A stretch of 5,339 bases of DNA, from assembly GCA_016764955.1 (NCBI GenBank), contig JAESQZ010000012.1, forward strand, positions 1 to 5,339, written 5' to 3'. The position numbers were made by a program, and so were the translations under genes. Under the pieces are notes generated by a model, which had not been told where the DNA came from, searched no databases, and saw only the letters and a list, made by a program, of their open reading frames with translations. This DNA comes from Deltaproteobacteria bacterium. Its GTDB lineage: Bacteria; Myxococcota; UBA727; JABDBI01. Shown here one piece after another: positions 1 to 5,339 of this stretch. The number at the start of each line of letters is the position of its first letter. Positions within the stretch are counted from its first letter, which is position 1.

Positions 1-209
1 ACGATTTTTTCAAGCTCAGTTTCCAAATAGGCATCTAGGTGAGTCTCTAATTTGTTGGTATTAACTTCACAGGCTTTTAAAAGCGCTTTGATTTCTTTAT
101 CACGGGCTAGCATCAAAGCGAGATGCTCCACCGTCGCAAACTCGTGGCCACGCTCGTGAGCCTCGCGAAAAGAGTTTTGGACAACGGATTCGGCTTCGGG
201 GCTCAACAT
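1..209 (-). CDS. clpA: ClpA, ATP-dependent Clp protease ATP-binding subunit (N-terminal fragment)
   Basis: Only the first 69 codons are in the window; the gene runs off the left edge. The translation begins MLSPEAESVVQNSFREAHER and continues with GHEFATVEHLALML, which closely matches the Clp N-domain of ClpA (family pattern: an (R/H)HEF-TVEHLLLALL stretch near residue 22). In the family, ClpA is the cytoplasmic AAA+ unfoldase that feeds substrates to ClpP, and this N-domain is where the adaptor ClpS docks. The AAA modules and the ClpP-docking loop are outside the window. The ATG overlaps the TAA of the upstream fusion gene (TAATG), and an AAGGAG lies 11 nt upstream inside that gene, so translation is probably coupled. 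In many Proteobacteria clpS sits directly upstream of clpA; here that place is taken by the fusion enzyme. ClpC/ClpB are less likely given the start sequence and TVEHL context, but the N-domain alone does not fully exclude another Clp ATPase. Confidence 0.88.
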   Translation of the reverse strand, partial: MLSPEAESVVQNSFREAHERGHEFATVEHLALMLARDKEIKALLKACEVNTNKLETHLDAYLETELEKI

Positions 210-3200
210 TAAGGCAAATGCTCCTTGAGAATTTCCACACCACGCTCTAGCTCTGAGTCGGTGACGCAAATCGGCGGGCAGGCAATGAGTTTGCCACCAA
301 AGCCTTTGCTAAGCAAGAGGCCGGCTTCTTTGAGCTTAGACTGAGCGGCATGTGCTTTTTCTGGGCTGCCTAAATCAAAAGCCCGCCAAAGGCCAAGTCC
401 GGTTCCTGTCACCCCGGACTTGATCCGGGGTCCAGTGCTGGATCCCGCATCAAGTGCGGGATGACGAAACGCACCCTCAAATTTTTTGGCAACACCGCGC
501 TCCAAATGCTTTTTAGCTTCGACTAAGTGCCGATAAGTCCGACGCATCGAAATTTCATCGCCATCCCAAGTTGAAATTAGTGTAAGCGGTTTAGATACAA
601 AATATTGCTCATCGACAAATACATGCCCAAGTTGACCGCCGGCATACCACCAGACCATATTGGGCTGAATCGGCAGATTATCACTTAAAAACATCGACTT
701 GCCACTTCGCCCTAAAGAACTCGCTGACTCGACAAAAACCAAAGGCACACCGGTTTCTGAGCGAATGACTTCGAGCTCTTTAAGAGCATTGTTTGAAATT
801 AGTTGGCCAGTCATCTCGCCTAGAGGCTCAATAATAATGCCGAATATATTTTCAGCGCCGAGTTTATTAATTTCAGCCCGAATTTCTTTGGGTGAATTTA
901 AAAGTGGCCAGTCAAACCAGCCGAAGGGCTGTTTATAATCACCGGGATCTGAGAGGCTTCTTGCAGCAGCGGTTGTATGCCCTAAATATTGGCCCCTAAG
1001 GCCAATCGCAACTTGTGCTTTTTGTCTGTGAAAGCGCAGCGACCTAAGGCCCTTATCGACCATCTCGTCACGCCCTGAAGTAAAATACAAGTGCTGGCAA
1101 GCTTTGGGCATGAAGTGCCTCAAAAGCTCTGTGTAACGCACAAAGTCTGGCGTAATAAAATTGCCTAATGTGAGTTTGGTGCCCACGGCTGAAGTAAAAA
1201 CGCCGCGTTCGATGTCGGCTAAAAGTTCGGGTGACCCACTGCCCAATGGGGCTTGGATAGAATTGGACCAGTCTAAAATCCCCCCTGGCCCCCCTTTTTC
1301 AAAGGGAGGTTGGGTGGGATTTTCAATATTGACACGAGGCCTATCAAGCGGAATCCTGTAGTAAATCGCCTCGCCGCTGCCGCCATATTGCTCTTGGTAA
1401 GTGGCAACTTCATAAGCGCCAAAGCTTTTATTAATGCGCTGGATATCATGGGTAAATCCAGTTCGATTACGGCCAGTCATAAACTGATAATCCAACTTTT
1501 TGGCCGTGTCGACTTGAGCTTTTTTAAGATGATAGCCAATGCCCTTATTATGAAAATCTTCTCTCAAGACTATATTGGTTGAGTAAAAAGTATTTTCTCG
1601 ATTACGCATCGGATCTTGCATGGGGCCATCAGCTTGTGAGTGCTCAAGTGGGCCACCAATAGCAAAACCAATCACTTCTTTTCGATAAAGCGCCACTAGG
1701 CCGATTGAACGTTCTTTTTTAAGCCAGCTTTCTAAGTACTCCATGGAGTCTTGGCGACTAGGCTCGTAAGCAGTTTGTTCAATGAGTTGAATAGAGCTTA
1801 CATATTTAGACCAGTTTTTGGTATTAAGTGCTTCTATTGATACACCACCAAGCAGGGGCAAGCTGTTAAGTGACGGCGGATGTTTATAATCTGGTGGCGT
1901 GCCATCTAGAGCATCTTTGAGCACCTTAAACAGAAACTCGATTTCTCTAATTGTTGTGTCCACGTTTACTCTAAAACGCAAAGTTCTTGTGCCAGCAATG
2001 TAAGCCATAAACCCACGTTTAAATCGCTGATTCACGATATTGTTAGCCTGAGCAGGTGTTGGCATATCAAAGGCAAAGCCATAGGCAGCCGAACGTGGAT
2101 TCAAAACTAAATCTGGAAAGCTTTCATGAAGTGCGCTTAAGTGATCCGAAATTAGTTTTTCAAGCTCTCGGTAAGGCGTTTTTAAAATTGCGTCAGCTTG
2201 CAAAAGGCCTTTTTGAACTTGAATTAAATGTGGCTGTTCTGGCCGGCTATCTTTCCATCGAGATAAAACACCGCCTACTTGAGCTTTCTTAGCAATAGCA
2301 ACGCAGTCTGGTCCAATTTCGAGACCAAAACTTGTGTGATAGAAAAATGGCCCAAATAAGCCAAAGCCAGTTTGAATTTCATCAAATATCAGGGGTATTT
2401 TGAGCTCGGCCGTGATAGCCCGAACACCTCTGAAAAAGTCTATTGAAGCAAACTTCTCGCCGCCCTCACACTGAACTGGCTCGATAATTACAGCGCAGAT
2501 ACCGCCTCTTTTGAGTTCTTCACGCAAGCCGTCTAGTTCACCGAAGGGCAAGAAAGTGGCTTCATAACCAGCCATTTCAAAACCAGCACGCTTGGCTGGA
2601 TTATAAGTAGCTTGCAAGGACATCATGCTGCGTCCGTGAAAAGAACCCTCGAAAGCGATTATGCGTTGGCCCCCAGGGCCATTCATACGGCATAAGTCAA
2701 AAGCTTTTTCCACGGCCGCTGCGCCGCTAGTCGTAAACGTCACATGTTTTAAGTCTGAATGTGCTCGACTTAATAATAATTTTTCAAAAGCTTCTACATC
2801 GCTATTAAGATCAGGCGCATGATTTGATAACAATGCTGGTGTGAGTTGGCCTTCGTCAAGGGCTTTTTGGTAAGGGCCGCCTTGAAAGCCTAAGCCTAGC
2901 GACGCAATTTGACTCGCTGCATCAAACAAAACCAGTGGCACTTCATCTATTGAGGTCAAATAGGGCCCTCGTGAGGCATAAAGATCAATAACTGGCTCTT
3001 TTTTCTCGTGGGGCACCAAGTTGCCTCGATAAAGCCGTTGGCGCATGATATCTGAAGCTGGCAAGCGCAAGTTAACAGGCGTTTGTGGGGTATCAAAATA
3101 GCGATAGCGCTGCTCTTCTTTGAGTTCGCGTTCATGCTCCGTCAACAAATCATCGAGCGAGCTTGTGAGATTTTCGCGTTCGCTCTCGAATTGCAAAGCC

Positions 3201-4630
3201 AGAGGCTTAAGTGGCGCAGGCTCGCCAAAAGCGAGAGTTTGGACCATCACGGGATAAGTGGCGTTTCGCACAGCGTCGATACCAGCGGGCCTAAAGTTGC
3301 CACTTTTTCCACAGCCCCCAAAAGGTGCCCGCCCTGATAGGCCATTTGTGCTGCGGTTCCAATTCAAAACACCAGATGATGTTTCTCGATAAAAGCGCTC
3401 AAACTTGGCTTCACTTCGCGTGAAGACTGAGTTTGATAGCCCATAAGCGCTCTCGTTAACCAACTTAACAGCCTCGTCGACATCATCAAAAACTTGAATA
3501 TCATAGTGTGGGCCAAAGAGTTCTTCATCCCAAAGTTTTTTCACTTGATAGATAGACGGCGTTACAAATGCGCCGCCTCGTTTGGTTTTGGCCTCTAGTA
3601 AAACTTCAACGCCAGCGCGTTTTTTGAGCTTTTTAAGCATGTCGAGATAGCGCTTCAAAGCTATTTTGCCAGCAAGGGGTCCTAAGACTGTATCGGGATT
3701 TGTTGGGTCACCGGGCTTAATCTCGCTGGCCATTTTAACAAGCGATGGGATTAGTTTATCAGCAACATGTTTATCAATCAAAACACGACTAGTCGCCGTG
3801 CAACGCTGGCCCGCACTTTGAAAGGCACCTTGGGTGATTTCAACCATGGCTTGATATAAATCAGCATCATTTAAAACAACGACCGTGTTTTTACTGCCCA
3901 TTTCGAGCGCTAGAATTTTATGCGGATGATCCAACAAAGCTTCTTTCAAAGCACGCCCAGTGGAGTAGCTGCCTGTGAATAATACGCCACGCACTTTCGG
4001 GTGCGTAACCAAAGCTTTGCCAATATCGCCACGGCCTTGAAGCATATTAAACACACCAGGTGGCAAGCCAGCTTCTTCAAAACACTCGGCATAAATCTCA
4101 CCCACGCCTGGCGTGACTTCGCTCGGCTTAGCAACAATCGTGTTACCTGTGAGAAGCGCAGGAATAATATGCGAGCTCATCAAGTGCGCAGGAAAATTAT
4201 AAGGCCCTAAAACAGCCAACACGCCTTGGGAGTGATAGCGAGTCTCGCCTGTCACACCCGCAGGATGCTCTGTTGCGACACGCTTTAAAGCTTCATCGAT
4301 AGTTAATCCAATGCGATTGGCGACATTTTTGGCTTCAAGAATACTTTCAGACCAAACCTTGCCCATTTCCCGGGTCATCATCTTGGCCAAGTCTTCTTCG
4401 CGCCGTTTAAAAGCAGTTTCGAGATTTTTAAGCAGCAAATTACGCGATTCTTGACTTAGTGCTCGCCAACTTGGCAGAGCCTGTTCAGCAGCTTTAACGG
4501 CTTTGTCCACATGCTTGAGGTCGCTGTTCGATTCAAAAACAGCTTCATAATTATGAGCCGGGTTAAAACTTTGAATTGCTTCGCCCTTAGCTTGTACAAA
4601 GCGTCCGTCGATAAAGCTGCCTTTGCCCAT
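209..4630 (-). CDS. Four-domain fusion: AstD-like aldehyde dehydrogenase / class III aminotransferase / GNAT acyltransferase / degenerate aminotransferase
   Basis: A single intact 1473-residue frame. Residues 1-470 are an NAD(P)-dependent aldehyde dehydrogenase most like AstD: GPYNFP with Asn145, AKPSE with Lys168, FTGS at 218-221, general-base Glu243 in LEMG, nucleophile Cys277 in GQRC, EELFGP at 369-374 and APFGG near the end. Residues 471-530 are a charged, helix-prone linker. About 530-910 is a class III PLP aminotransferase: SG at 635-636, SFHGR 663-667, IIEP 715-718, FDEIQTGFG 749-757, and likely PLP lysine Lys781 (P774+7; Lys782 is the alternative). The KKxQV context and the C-terminal LRFR (884-887) recall lysine 6-aminotransferase. 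About 930-1096 is a GNAT domain with acyl-CoA loop HNKGIG at 1027-1032. About 1121-1473 repeats the class III fold, with IIIEP 1265-1269 and LGRSGK 1306-1311, but lacks the PLP lysine (Ala1330) and PLP Asp (Val1300), so it is probably non-catalytic. Two palindromic repeats are read through in frame. The ATG directly follows the stop of the upstream membrane-protein gene. Family-level domain calls are firm. A joint role in basic amino-acid breakdown (acylation, transamination, semialdehyde oxidation) is inference, and the exact substrate is unknown. Confidence 0.9.
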   Translation of the reverse strand: MGKGSFIDGRFVQAKGEAIQSFNPAHNYEAVFESNSDLKHVDKAVKAAEQALPSWRALSQESRNLLLKNLETAFKRREEDLAKMMTREMGKVWSESILEAKNVANRIGLTIDEALKRVATEHPAGVTGETRYHSQGVLAVLGPYNFPAHLMSSHIIPALLTGNTIVAKPSEVTPGVGEIYAECFEEAGLPPGVFNMLQGRGDIGKALVTHPKVRGVLFTGSYSTGRALKEALLDHPHKILALEMGSKNTVVVLNDADLYQAMVEITQGAFQSAGQRCTATSRVLIDKHVADKLIPSLVKMASEIKPGDPTNPDTVLGPLAGKIALKRYLDMLKKLKKRAGVEVLLEAKTKRGGAFVTPSIYQVKKLWDEELFGPHYDIQVFDDVDEAVKLVNESAYGLSNSVFTRSEAKFERFYRETSSGVLNWNRSTNGLSGRAPFGGCGKSGNFRPAGIDAVRNATYPVMVQTLAFGEPAPLKPLALQFESERENLTSSLDDLLTEHERELKEEQRYRYFDTPQTPVNLRLPASDIMRQRLYRGNLVPHEKKEPVIDLYASRGPYLTSIDEVPLVLFDAASQIASLGLGFQGGPYQKALDEGQLTPALLSNHAPDLNSDVEAFEKLLLSRAHSDLKHVTFTTSGAAAVEKAFDLCRMNGPGGQRIIAFEGSFHGRSMMSLQATYNPAKRAGFEMAGYEATFLPFGELDGLREELKRGGICAVIIEPVQCEGGEKFASIDFFRGVRAITAELKIPLIFDEIQTGFGLFGPFFYHTSFGLEIGPDCVAIAKKAQVGGVLSRWKDSRPEQPHLIQVQKGLLQADAILKTPYRELEKLISDHLSALHESFPDLVLNPRSAAYGFAFDMPTPAQANNIVNQRFKRGFMAYIAGTRTLRFRVNVDTTIREIEFLFKVLKDALDGTPPDYKHPPSLNSLPLLGGVSIEALNTKNWSKYVSSIQLIEQTAYEPSRQDSMEYLESWLKKERSIGLVALYRKEVIGFAIGGPLEHSQADGPMQDPMRNRENTFYSTNIVLREDFHNKGIGYHLKKAQVDTAKKLDYQFMTGRNRTGFTHDIQRINKSFGAYEVATYQEQYGGSGEAIYYRIPLDRPRVNIENPTQPPFEKGGPGGILDWSNSIQAPLGSGSPELLADIERGVFTSAVGTKLTLGNFITPDFVRYTELLRHFMPKACQHLYFTSGRDEMVDKGLRSLRFHRQKAQVAIGLRGQYLGHTTAAARSLSDPGDYKQPFGWFDWPLLNSPKEIRAEINKLGAENIFGIIIEPLGEMTGQLISNNALKELEVIRSETGVPLVFVESASSLGRSGKSMFLSDNLPIQPNMVWWYAGGQLGHVFVDEQYFVSKPLTLISTWDGDEISMRRTYRHLVEAKKHLERGVAKKFEGAFRHPALDAGSSTGPRIKSGVTGTGLGLWRAFDLGSPEKAHAAQSKLKEAGLLLSKGFGGKLIACPPICVTDSELERGVEILKEHLP
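221..226 (-). promoter_or_regulatory. Ribosome binding site for clpA, inside the fusion gene
   Basis: AAGGAG on the minus strand, 11 nt before the clpA ATG. It lies within the last codons of the upstream fusion gene, so it supports the overlapping TAATG start and suggests translational coupling between the two genes. Confidence 0.7.
408..465. repeat. 58-bp double-hairpin palindromic element inserted in frame
   Basis: The element is bounded by GTCA (408-411) and TGAC (462-465). The left hairpin has 8-bp arms at 411-418 and 424-431 around loop CTTGA. The right hairpin has 8-bp arms at 442-449 and 455-462 around loop TCAAG, the reverse complement of the first loop. A small TCCAG/CTGGA inverted repeat (431-435/438-442) joins them. 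The left half and the reverse complement of the right half agree at 24 of 29 positions. Four of the five differences form two compensated base pairs within the hairpins. On the minus strand it is translated as roughly residues 1389-1408 of the fusion protein (HPALDAG...RIKSGVT). This peptide pattern is familiar from dispersed palindromic repeats read through in proteobacterial genes; I have not verified copies elsewhere in this genome. Confidence 0.85.
1275..1323. repeat. C/G-rich inverted repeat in the linker between GNAT and C-terminal domain
   Basis: A near-palindrome about 49 bp long. The outer arms AAAATCCC (1275-1282) and GGGATTTT (1316-1323) are exact. The inner CCCTTT (1292-1297) and AAAGGG (1301-1306) flank a 3-nt loop, and the positions between pair with two mismatches plus G-T wobbles when read on the plus strand. 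On the minus strand it encodes about residues 1103-1119 of the fusion protein (NPTQPPFEKGGPGGI). It resembles the widespread dispersed repeat whose translation reads NPPxPPFxKGG. It falls at a domain boundary, where an inserted peptide would be tolerated. Confidence 0.75.
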
Positions 4631-4993
4631 TTATTTGTCCTTTGAACTTCTAAATAAAGATCCAAATATGAGGTTTACTGCACTAACAATCAATGCACCT
4701 AAGAAAGTCGGCATGAACCCGTCGAGCGTGAATCCAAAACCAAACTGCTGGCCAATGTGTCCCGCAAACCAGAACAAAATCATGTTTGCGATCCATAGCC
4801 ATAAGCCCAGCGTGAAAAACACCATGGGAAAAGTAAAAAATTTAAAGATAGGCCCTAAAATTGAATTGATGGCACCAGCGACGAGTGCAATGCCGATCAA
4901 GTGCCATTGATCAGTGCTTTGCACATGAATGCCGGGAACAATCAATATAGCGGTTAAAAAGCCTGCCGAGTTTAATATCCAACGGGTTAACAT
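4631..4993 (-). CDS. Small four-helix membrane protein, phage holin superfamily IV type (PF04020-like)
   Basis: A 120-residue, very hydrophobic protein with four likely transmembrane helices at about 4-20, 31-48, 54-78 and 92-113. It has a charged C-terminal tail (RSSKDK). The pattern GAINSILGPIFKFFTFP (40-56) followed by TLGLWLW (61-67) matches the family core in which an Asn-containing second helix runs into a conserved P-x-x-x-T-L-G-L turn; length and helix count are normal for the family. Members are common in chromosomes that carry no prophage and mostly have no proven role, so a lysis function should not be assumed from the name. The ATG has an AAAGGA 11 nt upstream (5005-5010). Its stop codon directly abuts the fusion-gene start with no intervening base, indicating an operon. 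No phage genes are visible nearby. Confidence 0.82.
   Translation of the reverse strand: MLTRWILNSAGFLTAILIVPGIHVQSTDQWHLIGIALVAGAINSILGPIFKFFTFPMVFFTLGLWLWIANMILFWFAGHIGQQFGFGFTLDGFMPTFLGALIVSAVNLIFGSLFRSSKDK
4638..4643 (-). promoter_or_regulatory. Ribosome binding site for the fusion gene
   Basis: AAAGGA on the minus strand, 7 nt before the ATG at 4630. It is embedded in the last codons of the upstream membrane-protein gene. It supports this start, which also gives the standard short N-terminus of an aldehyde dehydrogenase (FIDGRFV at residues 6-12). Confidence 0.6.
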
Positions 4994-5076
4994 TTGCTTC
5001 TATGTCCTTTGAGAATAGAAGTATGTTCAAATCACACTTGTTTGGCCAGATATCAAGTGGGGCACCGCTACCCATT
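4994..5076 (-). other. Intergenic gap between gcvH and the membrane-protein gene
   Basis: The 83 bp hold the AAAGGA ribosome binding site (5005-5010) of the downstream gene. I see no convincing -35/-10 pair and no hairpin followed by a T-run, so transcription may continue from gcvH through the downstream genes. Confidence 0.5.
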
Positions 5077-5339
5077 TCATTTGGATTCTTCTTCCAAATA
5101 TTTCTCATAGTCTTCAGCACTCAAAAGGCTGCTCAGCTCATCAGTATTTGAAAGAGAGAGTTTAATCAACCAAGGGTCTTCACTGGAGCCATCGCTCATC
5201 TGTTCAGGTGCACTCACGAGTTCTTCGTTTGATCCTGTGACAGTGCCTGAAACAGGAGCGTATAAATCACTAACGGCCTTGACGCTTTCGATAACGCCAA
5301 AAACATCACCGGCTCTCAGAGTCGTTTTTGGGCTGGGTA
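5077..5339 (-). CDS. gcvH: GcvH, glycine cleavage system H protein (C-terminal part)
   Basis: The last 86 codons are in the window; about 40 N-terminal residues lie beyond the right edge, judging from the usual family length of about 125-130. The stretch AGDVFGVIESVKAVSDLYAP is the lipoyl-attachment region of H protein. The lipoylated lysine is the K of ESVKA, codon 5278-5280. It is followed by the PVSG turn and a C-terminal WLIKL strand, then a helix rich in acidic residues ending LEEESK before TGA. H protein carries the aminomethyl group between the P, T and L proteins of the cytoplasmic (bacterial) glycine cleavage complex via its lipoyl arm. Downstream on the same strand there is no gcvP, the common partner, so that gene is either elsewhere or upstream. 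Confidence 0.95.
   Translation of the reverse strand, partial: PSPKTTLRAGDVFGVIESVKAVSDLYAPVSGTVTGSNEELVSAPEQMSDGSSEDPWLIKLSLSNTDELSSLLSAEDYEKYLEEESK

Noticed and set aside
408..465. Double hairpin as a rho-independent terminator
   Set aside because: Neither strand has a T-run after the stems, and the coding frame passes straight through it on the minus strand.
1275..1323. Inverted repeat as a terminator for transcripts of either strand
   Set aside because: The short T4 runs are part of the stem itself, the gene continues in frame for over 350 codons, and the minus-strand transcript pairs less well than the plus strand.
699..1582. Several open frames on the plus strand (for example 699-938, 1161-1361, 1310-1582)
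   Set aside because: They lie wholly opposite the fusion gene, show no recognisable family, and are explained as reverse-strand shadows of coding DNA.
4623..4910. 95-codon plus-strand frame opposite the membrane-protein gene
   Set aside because: It is antisense to a strong hydrophobic family match and has no recognisable domain.
4631..4993. Prophage lysis cassette suggested by the holin-like family name
   Set aside because: No endolysin, spanin or other phage gene is present; this family is common in ordinary chromosomes.
4994..5076. Promoter or terminator between gcvH and the membrane-protein gene
   Set aside because: A TTGATA-like hexamer has no matching -10 at suitable spacing, and the weak GGG/CCC pairing after gcvH lacks a T-run.
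4911..5120. 69-codon minus-strand frame spanning the gcvH end and the membrane-protein start
   Set aside because: It overlaps two well-supported genes in another frame and its composition is not protein-like for any family I recognise.

Overview
The window is gene-dense and entirely on the minus strand. Read in the direction of transcription, from high to low coordinates, the order is: the C-terminal two thirds of gcvH (glycine cleavage H protein), an 83-bp gap, a small four-helix membrane protein of the phage-holin superfamily IV type, a 1473-residue fusion enzyme, and the first 69 codons of clpA. The last three genes are packed head to tail. The membrane-protein stop codon abuts the fusion ATG, and the fusion stop overlaps the clpA start (TAATG). 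This suggests one co-transcribed unit with translational coupling.

A ClpA-type unfoldase N-domain, AT-neutral coding DNA and Shine-Dalgarno-like AAGGAG/AAAGGA leaders fit a Gram-negative bacterium of the Proteobacteria or a related phylum such as Bdellovibrionota. The sequence alone does not settle the genus.

The centrepiece is the fusion protein. Its N-terminal ~470 residues form an aldehyde dehydrogenase closely resembling AstD (succinylglutamate-semialdehyde dehydrogenase), with its catalytic Cys and Glu intact. Next comes a complete class III PLP aminotransferase domain (about 530-910) with features reminiscent of lysine 6-aminotransferase. It is followed by a GNAT acyltransferase domain (about 930-1096). 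The last part (about 1121-1473) is a second class III aminotransferase-like fold that has lost the PLP lysine and the PLP-binding Asp, so it is probably a pseudoenzyme. Acyl transfer, transamination to a semialdehyde and oxidation of that semialdehyde are consecutive kinds of step in basic amino-acid catabolism such as the AST pathway. The polypeptide therefore looks like a single-chain pathway module; this is inference.

Two unrelated palindromic repeat elements lie in frame inside the fusion gene. One is a 58-bp double-hairpin element (408-465) inside the degenerate C-terminal domain. Its two arms differ by compensatory base pairs. The other is a ~49-bp C/G-rich inverted repeat (1275-1323) exactly at the linker between the GNAT and pseudo-aminotransferase domains. 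Both look like dispersed elements of the kind that can be tolerated as added peptide, analogous to Rickettsia palindromic elements. No RNA genes, CRISPR arrays, insertion sequences or convincing terminators were seen.
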